The notes under the pieces are model-generated. The model was not told the origin of the DNA, searched no databases, and saw nothing but the letters and a program-made list of their open reading frames with translations. A stretch of 64,000 nucleotides of DNA, taken from the NCBI RefSeq assembly GCF_007751715.1, contig NZ_CP036292.1:3720001-3784000 (forward strand), given 5' to 3'. The position numbers and the translations under genes were made by a program. The DNA is from Rosistilla oblonga (GTDB lineage: Bacteria; Planctomycetota; Planctomycetia; Pirellulales; Pirellulaceae). Numbering within the stretch: position 1 is the stretch's first letter; each line of letters starts with the position of its first letter. Shown piece by piece: positions 34,629 to 45,784 of this stretch.

Positions 34629-37016
34629 ATGAAAACCAAAAGCAGCACCGCCATCGACCCCGTCTGCGGAATGACCGTCGAGACCGGCGACTCGCGGCAC
34701 AGTCGATTCAACGGCGAGGAATACTTCTTCTGCAGCGAGGGTTGCCAGCAAAACTTTGACAACGATCCGGCGGGAGTGCTTGCGGCGCAGAAGCAAAAAG
34801 CGCAAGGACTAAGCGTCATCGGTGCCGCTGGTCCCCATTCCTGTTGCGGTGGGAATGGTGGATCATCGACCAAGTCGGCCGATACCGTGTCAAACCCCGA
34901 TGCGATCTACACCTGCCCGATGCACCTGGAAATCGAACAGGTGGGGCCGGGCGATTGCCCGATCTGTGGAATGGATCTGGAACCGAAAGTCGTCGAGCGG
35001 GAGAACCGGGCGGAAGAAGCACAATACGCTGACATGCGTCGTCGATTCTGGATCGGCGTCGCCCTGTCGTTGCCACTGCTGATCGTTGCGATGGGACCGA
35101 TGATCGGCATCGATGTCAGAAGTTGGATGAACCAAACAACGTTTGGTTGGGTGCAGTTCGCATTGGCAACGCCGGTCGTTTGGTGGTGCGGTTGGCCGCT
35201 GTTGGTCCGTGGGGCGAAGTCGTTCCGCACTCTCAACCTGAACATGTTCGCGTTGATCGCCGTCGGCAGCTTGGCCGCCTACTTCTTTAGTCTTGTGGTC
35301 GTCTTGTTGCCAGGCGTAATCCCCGAGGCATTCTATGAAAACGGCGCACCACCACTCTATTTCGAAGCGGCTGCGGTGATCATCACCTTGGTTTTGCTCG
35401 GCCAGGTTCTTGAACTGCGGGCCCGTCGCCAGACCGGCAGTGCGATTCGAGAACTGATGGAATTGGCTCCCGAAACGGCGACGCGGATCAGCGACGACGG
35501 CGACGAAGAAGTCGCGTTGGACGCGGTGCGGAAGGGTGACCGATTGCGAGTCCGTCCGGGCGAGAAGGTCCCTGTCGATGGTCGCGTCGTTAGCGGGGCG
35601 AGCCGAGTCGACGAATCGATGTTAACAGGCGAGCCGGTTCCCGTTTCGAAGACCGAAGGGGACGAGATCACCGGCGGTACGTTGAACCAGACCGGCGCAC
35701 TGGTCATGGAAGCTGTCGGCGTTGGCGGCGACACGGTTCTCAATCGTATTGTTCAAATGGTCGCCGACGCCCAACGCAGTCGGGCGCCGATCCAACAGCT
35801 GGTCGATGTCGTCGCCCGCTATTTCGTCCCGGCAGTGATCGGATCAGCGATCGTCGCCTTTGTCGGTTGGGCTGTCTGGGGGCCAGAGCCACGGTTGGCG
35901 CATGCCTTTGTCGCGGCGGTTGCGGTCCTGATCATCGCCTGCCCCTGTGCGTTGGGACTGGCGACACCGATGTCGGTGATGGTCGGCGTCGGACGCGGTG
36001 CGAAGGATGGTGTGCTGATCAAAAACGCGGAGGTGTTGGAGGTGATGGAAAAGGTCGACACGATCGTTGTCGACAAGACCGGCACGCTGACTCAGGGTCG
36101 CCCGGAAGTCACCCACATCGAAACCTATGGCGATTGGAACACGGCCGAGGTGCTGACACTTGCCGCCGCCGTGGAAGCTCAAAGCGAACACCCGTTGGCC
36201 CAAGCTGTTCTTCGGCGGGTGAAGAGCGATGGGATGCAGGTGCCCGAAGCGACGGAGTTTGATAGCATCACGGGTGGAGGTGTTTCGGGACGCGTTGACC
36301 AATCGCAAGTCTTGATTGGCAAAGCTGACCTGTTGTCCGAACAGGGAATCGCAGACATCGACTTGGCACGGGAGAACGCGCGTTCACACCAAGCCGAAGG
36401 AGCGACGGTCGTCTTCGTCGCGATCGACGGCAAGCTGGCCGCAACGTTAGCAATCGCCGATCCGATCAAGGAGAGCACTCCCGCGGCGCTGCAGACGTTG
36501 CACGAACTGGGGTTGAAGGTCTTGATGTTGACGGGCGATGCGGAAGCGACAGCCGAAGCGGTCGCAAAGAAGCTGGGAATCGACGAATTTCACGCGGGTG
36601 TTTCGCCGGCCGACAAACACGAATTCATACGCCAACTCAAACGCGATGGAAAGATCGTGGCGATGTGTGGCGATGGGATCAACGACGCGCCGGCACTCGC
36701 CGAGGCGAACGTCGGGATCGCAATGGGAACCGGTACCGGCGTGGCGATCGAATCCGCAGGCGTGACGTTGGTCGGCGGCGATCTACGCAGCGTGGCGGCA
36801 GCTGGGTCGCTGAGTCGCAAGACGATGAGCAATATTCGTCAGAACCTGTTCTTCGCCTTCATCTACAACGCGTTGGGGATTCCGGTCGCGGCAGGCTTGC
36901 TGTATCCGATCTTCGGGATGTTGTTGAGCCCGATGATCGCGGCGGCAGCGATGAGTCTGAGCAGCGTCTCGGTGATCGCCAACGCATTGCGGTTGCGCGC
37001 CGCGAAACTCAACTAG
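34629..37016 (+). CDS. copA: Copper-translocating P1B-type ATPase
   Basis: 795 residues. N-terminus: YHS-type metal domain ([11 protein letters not shown] near 10 and CSEGCQQNF near 35), a CCGG patch near 72, then the heavy-metal-binding segment [11 protein letters not shown]...[12 protein letters not shown] (94-119). Core: eight predicted membrane helices, the ion-channel motif ACPCALG near 438, phosphorylation motif DKTGTLTQG near 482, TGE-type loop [10 protein letters not shown], and hinge [13 protein letters not shown]. The CPC motif marks Cu(I)/Ag(I) export. GAAGGA lies 9 nt before the ATG. Divergent from a copper-storage protein gene, which supports a copper role. Confidence 0.95.
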   Translation: MKTKSSTAIDPVCGMTVETGDSRHSRFNGEEYFFCSEGCQQNFDNDPAGVLAAQKQKAQGLSVIGAAGPHSCCGGNGGSSTKSADTVSNPDAIYTCPMHLEIEQVGPGDCPICGMDLEPKVVERENRAEEAQYADMRRRFWIGVALSLPLLIVAMGPMIGIDVRSWMNQTTFGWVQFALATPVVWWCGWPLLVRGAKSFRTLNLNMFALIAVGSLAAYFFSLVVVLLPGVIPEAFYENGAPPLYFEAAAVIITLVLLGQVLELRARRQTGSAIRELMELAPETATRISDDGDEEVALDAVRKGDRLRVRPGEKVPVDGRVVSGASRVDESMLTGEPVPVSKTEGDEITGGTLNQTGALVMEAVGVGGDTVLNRIVQMVADAQRSRAPIQQLVDVVARYFVPAVIGSAIVAFVGWAVWGPEPRLAHAFVAAVAVLIIACPCALGLATPMSVMVGVGRGAKDGVLIKNAEVLEVMEKVDTIVVDKTGTLTQGRPEVTHIETYGDWNTAEVLTLAAAVEAQSEHPLAQAVLRRVKSDGMQVPEATEFDSITGGGVSGRVDQSQVLIGKADLLSEQGIADIDLARENARSHQAEGATVVFVAIDGKLAATLAIADPIKESTPAALQTLHELGLKVLMLTGDAEATAEAVAKKLGIDEFHAGVSPADKHEFIRQLKRDGKIVAMCGDGINDAPALAEANVGIAMGTGTGVAIESAGVTLVGGDLRSVAAAGSLSRKTMSNIRQNLFFAFIYNALGIPVAAGLLYPIFGMLLSPMIAAAAMSLSSVSVIANALRLRAAKLN

Positions 37017-37049
37017 CCGTAAGTCGCGAGGCTGGCGGTTGACGCGTAA

Positions 37050-38504
37050 CTAGCCGATCAAATTGGTTTCGCCTTCGATCGTCTCGTCTCCGTCGGTCGC
37101 CTTCAACACGTCAGTCCGTTCCGTTTTCAGATCGTCCTCGCCATGGTTGATCGCCGCTTCGCTGGTCTGCGGCTTCGGCTTCGGCGGCGCAGCCATCGGC
37201 GGCTTCGCGACACCAGCGATGGGCGATTCGCTAATCTGAACCGGCACGCCGTGGGGAAAGACCAGCTCGCGAGCCTCATCGGGCATCGTGATCCCTGCCG
37301 CCGTGAGCGACTGTTTGACTTGGCGGATGATCGAACTGCCGACCTTAAGCCCCGAGTTTTTCGTCAAGTCAAACCAGTAAAAGACCTTCAAGTTGACGGT
37401 TGCCGACCCGAGCGATTCGACAAGGACCATCGGTGGCGGTTCGCTCACGACAGCTTCGTGTTGCGTTAACACTCGCATGATCAGGTCTTGCGCTTCGCCG
37501 ATCGAATCCTCAAAGCCCACGCCGACGGAGAAATCGAGCCGACTCAGTGGCGTCGCGGTGTAGTTGGTCACCATCCCTTTGTAGACGGTGCTGTTGGGCA
37601 ACTGAATTTGATTCCCTTCCAGCGTGCTTAGGATCGTGCCTCGCATCGTCACGCGGCGAACATAGCCCATCGCCCCTTTACCACCAACGTCGCCGACTTC
37701 GATCAAGTCGCCCACGCGGAACGGATGATTCAGCGAGATCAGGATGCTGGCGAGATAGTTCTCTGCGATATCGCGGAACGCAAACCCAATTGCCAGCCCA
37801 ACCAAACCGGTGCCGCCCAACAGGGTGACGGCAAGACGTGTGAGTCCGGAGACACGTAGCGCGATGTAAAACACGACGATGAAAATCAAGACGCCCACCA
37901 CGTTGCCAGCGACTTGCTGCAGCAACTGGCTGTCGACGCTGCGGCCGGTCAGCTTACGGGTCACCAACGCGGCGAGCCGTGCGAGATAATAGCCCACGAT
38001 CACGACGATAGCCGCGACTAGAACCAGCGGCAACAGGCTGGTCGCCTCGTGTGCCAGATCTTTCATCGATTGCAGCGCAGGGGCGAAGTTCCAGAACGGA
38101 CGATCGGCGATCCGCATTCGATTGACGACGGCCACGACATCCGATGTTTTCATCGCGGTTGCTTCAGCCCATTGCTGATGTTTTTCCGTATCCGCAATCC
38201 CAGAGAGAAACGCGACGCCGCGATCGACGCGAACCTCGCTGCCGGTAAACCATCCAGTCGCTTCCAAGATCTCCTGCAAGCGATTCTCGATCCTCTCGTC
38301 GCTATTGATCGGGTCGACCTGCACCTTGTCAGCGACCGTCGCGGGGCCCGCTTTATCATCGATCGGCTGCTTGGTCACCTCCGCTGCCACATCGTCCGCC
38401 GTCGGCGTAGCCTCTTGCGCGATCGCCGCTGCAGAGGCGCAAAGCAACGTGAGCACTAGTCCAAGAATTGTGTTGTATCGTCTAACCGGTCGCTCGCTGC
38501 TCAT
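37050..38504 (-). CDS. Mechanosensitive channel (MscS family) with N-terminal BON domain
   Basis: 484 residues from ATG 38504, preceded by GAAGGAA. Signal peptide (YNTILGLVLTLLCASAAAIA), then a BON domain (about 65-140: NRLQEILEATGWFTGSEVRV, VAFLSGIADTEKHQQWAEAT). Three membrane helices follow (LLPLVLVAAIVVIVGYYLA, VVGVLIFIVVFYIALRV and the pore helix LLGGTGLVGLAIGFAFRDIA), then the MscS beta domain (NHPFRVGDLIEVGDVGGKG, GNQIQLPNSTVYKGMVTNY). The C-terminus is Pro-rich. It should gate on membrane tension for osmotic protection; the BON domain may contact lipid or peptidoglycan. Convergent with copA. Confidence 0.93.
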   Translation of the reverse strand: MSSERPVRRYNTILGLVLTLLCASAAAIAQEATPTADDVAAEVTKQPIDDKAGPATVADKVQVDPINSDERIENRLQEILEATGWFTGSEVRVDRGVAFLSGIADTEKHQQWAEATAMKTSDVVAVVNRMRIADRPFWNFAPALQSMKDLAHEATSLLPLVLVAAIVVIVGYYLARLAALVTRKLTGRSVDSQLLQQVAGNVVGVLIFIVVFYIALRVSGLTRLAVTLLGGTGLVGLAIGFAFRDIAENYLASILISLNHPFRVGDLIEVGDVGGKGAMGYVRRVTMRGTILSTLEGNQIQLPNSTVYKGMVTNYTATPLSRLDFSVGVGFEDSIGEAQDLIMRVLTQHEAVVSEPPPMVLVESLGSATVNLKVFYWFDLTKNSGLKVGSSIIRQVKQSLTAAGITMPDEARELVFPHGVPVQISESPIAGVAKPPMAAPPKPKPQTSEAAINHGEDDLKTERTDVLKATDGDETIEGETNLIG

Positions 38505-38700
38505 CGACGTTCCTTCACTCGTGTTAGCTCCCCATCGCCTGGCAGCTGAGACTTGTTGCACTACGGTCGGCGCCAGATCACGCTGCGGCTCAGGTCAACG
38601 ACGTTGAACGACCGCGGTGGTGAAGATGCTAAACAGCTACACAGCAAACGGTGTTCCCGAACTTCCGCGTTAGGAAGATTTTTGCCGAACGAAGATCAGG

Positions 38701-38761
38701 CTGGAGCCGAGTCTTCAGGCGAACGCACTAACACATCAATCGGCTGAAGCCTCGACTCCAG
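38701..38761. repeat. Inverted repeat of the GGCTGAAGCCTCGACTCC family
   Basis: CGGCTGAAGCCTCGACTCCA at 38741-38760 (plus G) pairs with CTGGAGCCGAGTCTTCAGGC at 38701-38720 with three mismatches over 21 bp. The same sequence forms the tail of each tandem unit at 7470, 7608 and 7747. Confidence 0.8.
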
Positions 38762-39419
38762 CGACTATGCCCACGATGTGGCGGCTAAAGAGCCGAGCAT
38801 GGTTTACACGAACCGGTGCCCAAACCAGGAACAATCAATCCTGCCACGTTTCGTCTTCTATGAGCATCGACAAACTGTTGGCGAACCAGAACCGACATTC
38901 GAAAACCGTTCGGCATCGCCAAGGCGGTGCGTGTTCCACCTGTTGTTATACCAAGCAGCACACCACAGCATGACAAGCTGGAACGCTAACCTGTGGTGCG
39001 ACAATGAACTTGCAACCGCCACTCTGAAGATGGCGTTGCGACATAGCCGCAAAGCAGCGGAAAAATGCTTCAACGCCGACCTCGCCGATTTCAGCGAATT
39101 GCGTTGCGAACCGGGTTGAATTCGATAGACGGCGCGGGTAGGGTGAACCGCTGAGTTTTACGACAGCGGAACTCGGCAGGCTTTACGTCCACGCCGTGCT
39201 TTTGGCTGTTCCCGCCACACCCCAGATTGAGTTCGCGTTGGTTGACAACAGAATTGATTTCAGTCTGCTCAATCAAGCACTCCGATGCCGTATTGTTTAG
39301 GTCACATGCCATCGGATCGGATCCGCTGGCATTCTTGGCGATTTGCATGTGGATGGTCCATTGTGACTGATGATGACGCACGCACAGCACGACACGCTCT
39401 GGCCCATGCGCACCACAAT

Positions 39420-39445
39420 GGCAATGTCAGACGGGTGACATTGCC
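39420..39445. other. Perfect 10-bp hairpin upstream of mnhA
   Basis: GGCAATGTCA (39420-39429) and TGACATTGCC (39436-39445) are exact complements around GACGGG. No U-tract follows. It is about 190 nt before mnhA and could be a leader hairpin or a regulator site. Confidence 0.55.
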
Positions 39446-39634
39446 GCTTGTGAACCGCGGTTAAGCATCTCAATTGCATCGGCTGACCGATTCAATCTAT
39501 GGCACGCAAATTGCTAAACAAACTCCCTTTGCTAAACCGCCGGTTACGCCGGCAGATGACAAAACTCGACAAGGTGTTGGATGTCTAAATCACGGACATG
39601 TTGTTCTTCGTTTAAGGTTCGTTCGGGAACGTAA

Positions 39635-41992
39635 ATGCTTCTGTGGATATTGATTATCCTGCTTGCAGCGTGTCTGGCTGGTGGAGTGAATCGCTTCGTT
39701 GGTTCACGCGGTGGTTGGGGGCTCGCTCTAGTTCCCGCCGGAGTATTTGCGTGCTTGTTAGATCAGTGGCCGTTGGTCCTGAACCAGCAGAGTCTGTCGT
39801 TGTATTTTGAATGGGTTCCGGCACTCAATCTGGCGTTGTCGCTGCGGTTGGATGGACTGAGTCTAATATTCGGGCTGCTGATAACCGGTATCGGAGCGTT
39901 AGTTCTGGTGTATGCCGGGGCCTACTTAAAAGGCGACGATCGGCTCGGTCGATTGTGGATGTTCTTGCTGCTGTTCATGGCAGCCATGCTGGGACTTGTG
40001 TTGGCTGATAACCTGCTGACGCTGTTCATCTTTTGGGAACTGACCAGCATTACGTCGTACCTTTTGATCGGTTTTAACAGTGACCGTACCGAATCACGTG
40101 CTTACGCGTTGCAGGCGTTGCTTGTGACGGGCGGTGGCGGATTGGTGCTGTTGCCGGGGCTGATTTTACTGGGAGGCGTGGGGGACTCGTTCGAGATTTC
40201 CACGCTGCTTGAGAACAGCGAACAAATCCGTCAGCACGCTCTTTATGTTCCGATCCTGATCATGATTCTGGTCGGAGCGTTCACCAAGTCGGCTCAATTT
40301 CCGTTTCACTTCTGGCTGCCAAACGCGATGGCAGCTCCCACGCCGATCAGCGCGTATTTGCATTCGGCCACGATGGTTAAAGCGGGCATCTATCTCATCG
40401 CCCGTCTGCACCCAATTTTGGGAGGGACAGCAGAGTGGTTCTGGATGATCGCTCCAGTTGGCACAATCACGATGATCCTTGGCGCGGCGATGGCGTTGCG
40501 GGCGACCGATCTTAAACAGATTCTGGCTTATGCCACGATCAGTGTGTTGGGAACGCTGACAATGCTGTTGGGCATTGGAACCGAAGCCACGTTGACCGCG
40601 GCGTTAGTGGTACTGGTGGCGCATGCTTTCTACAAAGGCGGATTGTTTATGGTGGCCGGAGCCATCGACCACGCAATTCACCAGCGCGATGTCCGTCAGC
40701 TTGGCGGATTGCGGCTAGCAATGCCGGCCACGTTTGCTGCGGCGTTGCTTGGCGGTATTTCTATGGCAGGAGTCTTGCCGACGTTTGGATTCATCGCAAA
40801 GGAGACATGGTACGAAGCGGTCGGAGGAGATGTTGCCAGCATCGGTTTCCTGGCTGCGTCGGTCCTCTCCAACATTGGATTGGTGGCGGCAGTCGGAATG
40901 GTTTGCATCAAGCCGTTTTTCGGAACTCGAACCGACGCGACGCAAGCAGCGCACGAAGGAAGTCTGGCGATGTGGGGGCCGCCTGTCGCACTGGGCACGA
41001 CGGGATTGGTATTGGGATTGATGTCGACGCAGTTCAGCGGATTGCTGACCGCCGGAAGTAGTGCAATTGCGGGAAGCGTTGTGCCGGTGAAATTAGCGTT
41101 GTGGCACGGTGTCAACGTGACCTTGCTGTTATCGCTTCTGACCTTAGCGGGTGGGCTGACGTTATTTACCCAACGGCTTCGGCTGGAGGGCGTCTTCAAA
41201 TCGGCCGATCGCTTCATCCGATATGGACCGTCGTGGGTGTACGGATGGCTGCTGAAATCTATCAACCTGTTAGCACGCGGGCAGACTGCGATTCTGCAAA
41301 ACGGTTACTTGCGATTCTATTTGCTCACGATGGTCGGAATCACTGTATTGAGCGTGTGGATGGCGTTGGAAGGCGAAGTGCGATCGCACCTGAAACCGAT
41401 GCCACTGGACTTTCGAATCCACGAGCTCCTGTTGGCGGGGTTGATTCTGTTGGCCGCCGTTGTGGCGGTTCGCGCGAAAACATGGCTGCTGGCGGTGGGA
41501 TCACTTGGAGTTGTCGGTTACTCGGTCGCAGGCATTTTTGTCTTGTTTGGTGCCCCGGACCTGGCGATGACGCAGTTTGTCATCGAAACCCTGACGGTCA
41601 TCCTGTTCGTGATGGCGTTTTCTCGACTGCCAGACTTTCGTCGTTTGACGTCCGCAGGCACGCGTGCCCGCGACGCGGTGATAGCCGTTGTGGCCGGGGC
41701 GACGATCACCGTGTTATTGCTGTTCGCGATGACCGTTCGCACCGACCATCCGATATCCGAATACTACACGACGAACAGCGTTACCGAAGCACACGGTCGC
41801 AACGTAGTCAACGTAATCCTTGTCGACTTCCGAGCCTTGGACACGTTGGGGGAGATCACGGTTCTCTCGATCGCGGCGATTGGCGTCTATTCGTTGTTGA
41901 TGCTGCGACCAGCGAAACGAATTGCCCCCGGCGACGGCACCAACAGTGCGGCGCAGGGTTCGTGTCTGACTTCAACACAGTCGGAGGATTGA
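39635..41992 (+). CDS. mnhA: Na+/H+ antiporter subunit A (MrpA/MnhA)
   Basis: 785 residues with about 20 membrane helices. The proton-channel core resembles complex I Nuo[20 protein letters not shown] with the key Glu, [36 protein letters not shown] and the Lys/His in [18 protein letters not shown]. The C-terminal quarter carries the DUF4040/MbhD-like segment ([20 protein letters not shown]) and an MbhE-like end ([20 protein letters not shown]). Length matches fused MrpA (~780-800). First gene of a seven-gene operon; works with subunits B-G as one membrane complex that exchanges Na+ for H+, supporting salt and alkaline tolerance. Confidence 0.96.
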   Translation: MLLWILIILLAACLAGGVNRFVGSRGGWGLALVPAGVFACLLDQWPLVLNQQSLSLYFEWVPALNLALSLRLDGLSLIFGLLITGIGALVLVYAGAYLKGDDRLGRLWMFLLLFMAAMLGLVLADNLLTLFIFWELTSITSYLLIGFNSDRTESRAYALQALLVTGGGGLVLLPGLILLGGVGDSFEISTLLENSEQIRQHALYVPILIMILVGAFTKSAQFPFHFWLPNAMAAPTPISAYLHSATMVKAGIYLIARLHPILGGTAEWFWMIAPVGTITMILGAAMALRATDLKQILAYATISVLGTLTMLLGIGTEATLTAALVVLVAHAFYKGGLFMVAGAIDHAIHQRDVRQLGGLRLAMPATFAAALLGGISMAGVLPTFGFIAKETWYEAVGGDVASIGFLAASVLSNIGLVAAVGMVCIKPFFGTRTDATQAAHEGSLAMWGPPVALGTTGLVLGLMSTQFSGLLTAGSSAIAGSVVPVKLALWHGVNVTLLLSLLTLAGGLTLFTQRLRLEGVFKSADRFIRYGPSWVYGWLLKSINLLARGQTAILQNGYLRFYLLTMVGITVLSVWMALEGEVRSHLKPMPLDFRIHELLLAGLILLAAVVAVRAKTWLLAVGSLGVVGYSVAGIFVLFGAPDLAMTQFVIETLTVILFVMAFSRLPDFRRLTSAGTRARDAVIAVVAGATITVLLLFAMTVRTDHPISEYYTTNSVTEAHGRNVVNVILVDFRALDTLGEITVLSIAAIGVYSLLMLRPAKRIAPGDGTNSAAQGSCLTSTQSED

Positions 41993-41995
41993 AGC

Positions 41996-42409
41996 ATGGA
42001 CTCGGTGATTCTGAAAACGGCAATTCGATTCCTGATGCCACTGATTCTGCTGTCGTCGGTGTTTCTGTTCTTGCGCGGACACAACGAACCGGGAGGCGGT
42101 TTTGTGGGAGGCCTGATGGCCAGCGGAGCGATCGTGTTGTACGCGATCACTCACAGTGCGGCTGCCGCTCGACAAGTGGTGCGTGTGCCGCACCGCGTAT
42201 TGATCGGTTCGGGATTGTTGATGTCGCTCTGTAGTGGATTGCTGCCACTGTTTTTGGGCCGACCTTTTCTCACCGGCATGTGGACAACGATCACAACGAC
42301 GGGATTCGGAAAAATCCATCTCGGTACGCCGCTGCTGTTCGACCTCGGTGTCTTCTGCGTAGTCACCGGTGTCACCCTCGTTTTCGTTTTTTCACTCCTC
42401 GAAGAATAG
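41996..42409 (+). CDS. mnhB: Na+/H+ antiporter subunit B (MrpB/MnhB)
   Basis: 137 residues with four predicted membrane helices. The N-terminal segment [20 protein letters not shown] carries the highly conserved GHNxPGGGFxGG motif. ATG follows the mnhA stop by 3 nt, giving tight coupling. Part of the Mrp complex membrane arm. Confidence 0.95.
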   Translation: MDSVILKTAIRFLMPLILLSSVFLFLRGHNEPGGGFVGGLMASGAIVLYAITHSAAAARQVVRVPHRVLIGSGLLMSLCSGLLPLFLGRPFLTGMWTTITTTGFGKIHLGTPLLFDLGVFCVVTGVTLVFVFSLLEE

Positions 42410-42414
42410 GCCTC

Positions 42415-42762
42415 ATGGATATTGTCTTGGCGATCACCGTCGGTGGTTTGTATGCCGCAGGGATCTATATGATGATGCGTCGCAGCGTCGTAAAGCTGGT
42501 GATTGGGCTTGGCTTGCTGAGCCACGCGGCCAACCTGCTGATATTCACAGCGGGTGGCGTCGTGCGTGGCCGCGCTCCGGTGGTTCCTGCTGGAGAAATG
42601 CAACCGCTATCGGAGGTCGCCGACCCACTTCCTCAAGCGTTGATCCTGACGGCCATCGTGATCAGTTTCGCAGTGCTGGCGTTCACGTTGGTTCTCGTTT
42701 ATCGAACGTATCAAACGCTAGAAACCGATGATCTAGACCAACTCAAGGCGACCGACACATGA
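42415..42762 (+). CDS. mnhC: Na+/H+ antiporter subunit C (MrpC/MnhC)
   Basis: 115 residues from ATG 42415, 5 nt after the mnhB stop; a longer open frame overlaps mnhB and is ignored. Three membrane helices. [17 protein letters not shown] and [18 protein letters not shown] match the NuoK-like MnhC. Its 3' end overlaps the mnhD start by ATGA. Confidence 0.95.
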   Translation: MDIVLAITVGGLYAAGIYMMMRRSVVKLVIGLGLLSHAANLLIFTAGGVVRGRAPVVPAGEMQPLSEVADPLPQALILTAIVISFAVLAFTLVLVYRTYQTLETDDLDQLKATDT

Positions 42763-44387
42763 ATGCTCAGGTTGCCGTAATCGCACCGATCGCTCTACCA
42801 CTCGCCACGATGGCGGTACTGTTGTTTGCGTGGAAGTCGATCGCTACTCAGAGAGTCATCGGTTTGATCGGTTCGGCGTTGTTGACCGTCTCCGCCGCTG
42901 TCCTGTTGTGGCTTGTTGACCGCAATGAATTCATCGTATTGCAAGTCGGAAATTGGCCCGCCCCTTTCGGCATCACGCTGGTCGCGGATCGGTTGAGTTC
43001 GATCATGGTGATGCTGGCGGGGCTGATGGGCTTTGCGGTGTCGGTCTATTCGCTGGTGTCGATCGATGAGAGTCGCGTGAGTTATGGATTCTATCCGCTG
43101 ATGCAATTATTGCTGATGGGTGTATGCGGAGCGTTCCTGACCGGCGATCTGTTTAATCTCTATGTGTGGTTTGAAGTCATGCTGATCGCGTCGTTTGTCT
43201 TGTTGACACTCGGTGGCGAACGAGGGCAACTCGAAGGTGCAATCAAGTATGTGACGTTGAATCTGATTTCTTCTGCGGTGTTTCTAGCGGCAATTGGAGT
43301 GATCTACGCAGCGACCGGAACGCTGAACATGGCCGATCTCGCACTGAAACTGCGGAGCTTTCCCGATGAAGGGATCGTATCCGTGTTGGCGATGCTGTTT
43401 CTGATCGCGTTTGGAACCAAAGCCGCCGTCTTCCCACTCTTCTTTTGGCTGCCCGCCTCGTACCACACTCCGCCGGTCGCCGTCTCCGCAATCTTCGCCG
43501 GCCTACTGACGAAGGTCGGCGTCTATTCGCTGATTCGCGCGTTCACGCTGTTGTTCGTCACCGATCTGGAATTCACTCACGACCTGCTGTTGCTGATCGC
43601 CGGCCTGACGATGGTGACGGGTGTGCTGGGAGCGATGGCGCAGAGCGAGATTCGCCGCATCCTATCGTTTCATATCGTGAGTCAGATCGGGTACATGTTG
43701 ATGGGACTGGCGTTGTTCACGCCGCTGGCGCTAGCCGGTTCCATCTTCTATATCATCCATCACATCGTCGTGAAAACAAATCTGTTTCTGATCGGCGGTA
43801 TCGTCGAACGGCGGTTCGGGAGCGGGCAACTGAAAGATGTCGGCGGCCTGTATCGTTCCGCACCGATGCTGGCGACATTGTTCTTTCTGTCAGCCATGTC
43901 GCTGGCGGGAGTGCCGCCGCTTTCGGGGTTCTTCGCGAAACTGACATTAATTCAAGGCGGTCTTGAAGCGGAAGGATACGCCATCGTTGCGGTGGCACTT
44001 GTGGTGAGTCTGCTGACCCTGTTTTCGATGACGAAAATCTGGGCCGAAGTCTTTTGGAAGCCGGCACCCGACGATCAGGCGACCACTGCGCGCGTCGCCA
44101 ATTACTCAACGTCTGAGCGTTTAAGCTTGTTCAGTCCGATACTCCTACTCGCAACCATCACCATAGGAATCGGTGTACTTGCCGGACCGGTGATGGATGT
44201 TTCCATCGCCACCGCCAAACAACTGCTGGACCAAGACGCCTACATCGAAGCCGTGTTGCCCGACCATCGTCTGACCGATAGCCACCCGAGCCCGATTGTC
44301 CCGGTTGCAGAGGCCGCAAACTCCGCTGAGCAGAGCCTTGAGCCGCATGAACTTCGACCACGCCCTCGCGGAGTGACATCGCAATGA
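42759..44387 (+). CDS. mnhD: Na+/H+ antiporter subunit D (MrpD/MnhD)
   Basis: 542 residues, NuoM/N-like with about 14 helices. Key motifs: [19 protein letters not shown] (helix Glu), [20 protein letters not shown] (Lys), [18 protein letters not shown] (Lys) and [15 protein letters not shown]. The C-terminal ~60 residues are Pro/Glu/Arg-rich and soluble. ATGA overlaps join it to mnhC and mnhE. It provides the second proton channel of the complex. Confidence 0.96.
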   Translation: MNAQVAVIAPIALPLATMAVLLFAWKSIATQRVIGLIGSALLTVSAAVLLWLVDRNEFIVLQVGNWPAPFGITLVADRLSSIMVMLAGLMGFAVSVYSLVSIDESRVSYGFYPLMQLLLMGVCGAFLTGDLFNLYVWFEVMLIASFVLLTLGGERGQLEGAIKYVTLNLISSAVFLAAIGVIYAATGTLNMADLALKLRSFPDEGIVSVLAMLFLIAFGTKAAVFPLFFWLPASYHTPPVAVSAIFAGLLTKVGVYSLIRAFTLLFVTDLEFTHDLLLLIAGLTMVTGVLGAMAQSEIRRILSFHIVSQIGYMLMGLALFTPLALAGSIFYIIHHIVVKTNLFLIGGIVERRFGSGQLKDVGGLYRSAPMLATLFFLSAMSLAGVPPLSGFFAKLTLIQGGLEAEGYAIVAVALVVSLLTLFSMTKIWAEVFWKPAPDDQATTARVANYSTSERLSLFSPILLLATITIGIGVLAGPVMDVSIATAKQLLDQDAYIEAVLPDHRLTDSHPSPIVPVAEAANSAEQSLEPHELRPRPRGVTSQ

Positions 44388-44857
44388 TCTACTTCTTTTT
44401 CAACATCTTCCTGGCACTGGTCTGGGCACTGGCGAGCGGACAAATTTCTTTGTCAAACCTCGGGCTCGGCTTTCTCCTCGGGTACGCGGTCCTCTGGTTT
44501 TCAAAACCGTTGCTGGGACCGACGGGCTATTTCCGACGATTGCCAGTCGCTTTACGGTTTGTCGTTTTCTTCTTCTGGCAACTGGTGTTGTCCAATCTCC
44601 GTGTTGCCTACGATGTCATCACGCCTCCGCTTTACATGCGACCGGGAATTGTGGCTGTTCCATTGGACGCAAAGACCGATCAGGAAATTACTCTGCTGGC
44701 AAATTTGATTACGCTGACACCGGGCACGTTGAGTCTCAATTTGTCCGAAGACCGAAGCACACTGTATGTGCATGCGATGTTCGTCGACAGCCCCGACAGT
44801 GTCCGCGACAGCATCAAGAACGGCTTTGAGCGACGACTACTGGAGTTGATGCGATGA
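44384..44857 (+). CDS. mnhE: Na+/H+ antiporter subunit E (MrpE/MnhE)
   Basis: 157 residues. Two N-terminal membrane helices ([17 protein letters not shown] and [20 protein letters not shown]) followed by a soluble C-terminal domain [20 protein letters not shown], the conserved TLTPGTL motif of MrpE. Overlaps mnhD and mnhF by 4 nt each. Confidence 0.95.
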   Translation: MIYFFFNIFLALVWALASGQISLSNLGLGFLLGYAVLWFSKPLLGPTGYFRRLPVALRFVVFFFWQLVLSNLRVAYDVITPPLYMRPGIVAVPLDAKTDQEITLLANLITLTPGTLSLNLSEDRSTLYVHAMFVDSPDSVRDSIKNGFERRLLELMR

Positions 44858-45183
44858 TGCTCGACTGTCTTGTGAACTTCGCAACCGCCACCAACCCAGT
44901 GTTGGCAGCGACAGCTTGGGTCGATTTAACCGCTCAGGTGTCGATGGTGGTGCTGGTAGTCGCTCTGTTCCTTGCGTTTCTGCGGCTGATCCTAGGCCCG
45001 TCCCTCCCCGATCGCGTAGTCGCAATCGATCTAGTCGCGGTACTGCTGGTCGGACTCATCGCCGTCAGTGCCGTGGAAACCGGAGAAGTGATTTTCCTGC
45101 GAGTCGCCATGGTTGTTGCACTGTTCAACTTCATCGGGACGATCGGGTTCTGCTGGTACTTGCAACGAGGGCCTCGCCAATGA
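44854..45183 (+). CDS. mnhF: Na+/H+ antiporter subunit F (MrpF/MnhF)
   Basis: 109 residues with three membrane helices. [19 protein letters not shown] is the characteristic GPTxxDRVVALD-type motif, with an acidic residue within the second helix. Overlaps mnhE and mnhG. Confidence 0.94.
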   Translation: MMLDCLVNFATATNPVLAATAWVDLTAQVSMVVLVVALFLAFLRLILGPSLPDRVVAIDLVAVLLVGLIAVSAVETGEVIFLRVAMVVALFNFIGTIGFCWYLQRGPRQ

Positions 45184-45527
45184 ATGACATCTTGACGATC
45201 TTTCTACTCATCACCGGCACCGCATTCGCGCTGTTGGCTTCGATTGCGATCGTGCGAATGCCCGATCTCTACACGCGAATGCACGGTGCCACGAAGTGTG
45301 CGACCCTCGGTGTTGGTTGCACCATTCTCGCCGCCGCCGTGCGATTCGCGAACATGGAGACGGCTACCGTCGCGGTCTTAATCATCGGGTTCCTGTTTCT
45401 GACCGCACCGGTGGCTGCTCACATGATTGGGCAGGCCGCTCATCGTCAGCAGGTCCCAAAATGGAGCGGCACGGTGGTCGATGAATCACCGGCCGCGGAT
45501 GCTAACGAAGAAACACGGAGCAGTTAG
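45180..45527 (+). CDS. mnhG: Na+/H+ antiporter subunit G (MrpG/MnhG)
   Basis: 115 residues from ATG 45180, overlapping the mnhF stop. Three helices; [20 protein letters not shown] matches the RxPDxYxRxHAATK motif of MrpG. The C-terminal tail is short and acidic. Last gene of the operon; the next gene converges from the right, with repeat-rich DNA between. Confidence 0.95.
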   Translation: MNDILTIFLLITGTAFALLASIAIVRMPDLYTRMHGATKCATLGVGCTILAAAVRFANMETATVAVLIIGFLFLTAPVAAHMIGQAAHRQQVPKWSGTVVDESPAADANEETRSS

Positions 45528-45582
45528 CACGAAGAACGATCAGCTAGCTGGTCTTCGGTTCTTACGTCCCCGCGAGACCGAC

Positions 45583-45758
45583 GCGCGGGGCGATGCCCAC
45601 GCGGTTAAACGCAATACCGTTCAACGAAGGAGCCTCGGACCGTCGCAAGAATTGGCGGCGTGATGTAGTGGACGAGGTTACGAGTCCCTGCGATTTGGTC
45701 TGATGCATGCAAGAGGACTCGTAGCCTCGTCCACAACGTTTCGTTGAACTGTATTGCG
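45583..45758. repeat. Nested inverted repeats in a convergent intergenic region
   Basis: An outer pair, CGCAATACCGTTCAACGAA (45610-45628) and TTCGTTGAACTGTATTGCG (45740-45758), differs at one base in 19. Inside it lies the GTAGTGGACGAGG family repeat (arms 45665-45687 and 45715-45737). To the left, 45583-45610 matches the arm of the tandem array at 7371 (GGGCGATGCCCACGCGGTTA then AAC). The region lies between the ends of mnhG and a convergent sulfatase gene and could terminate both transcripts. Confidence 0.85.
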
Positions 45759-45784
45759 GTTAAACGAGTGTCACATCAAACTGG

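Larger units (their letters stand above)
38505..39634. other. Long gene-poor region upstream of the Mrp operon
   Basis: 1130 nt between divergently oriented MscS and mnhA genes. Open frames of 60-113 codons on both strands have no family signals, no ribosome sites and contradictory frames. Contains a repeat at 38701-38761 and a hairpin at 39420-39445. The 200 nt before mnhA are AT-richer and probably hold its promoter. It may be a decayed gene or element. Confidence 0.5.

Noticed and set aside
39091-39390. Possible 99-codon minus-strand gene in the gap before mnhA
   Set aside because: No homology signal or ribosome site recognised; could be a relic but is not supported as a gene.
41101-42234. 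Plus-strand open frame of 377 codons across mnhA and mnhB
   Set aside because: Wrong frame within two highly conserved antiporter genes; no hydrophobic or family pattern.
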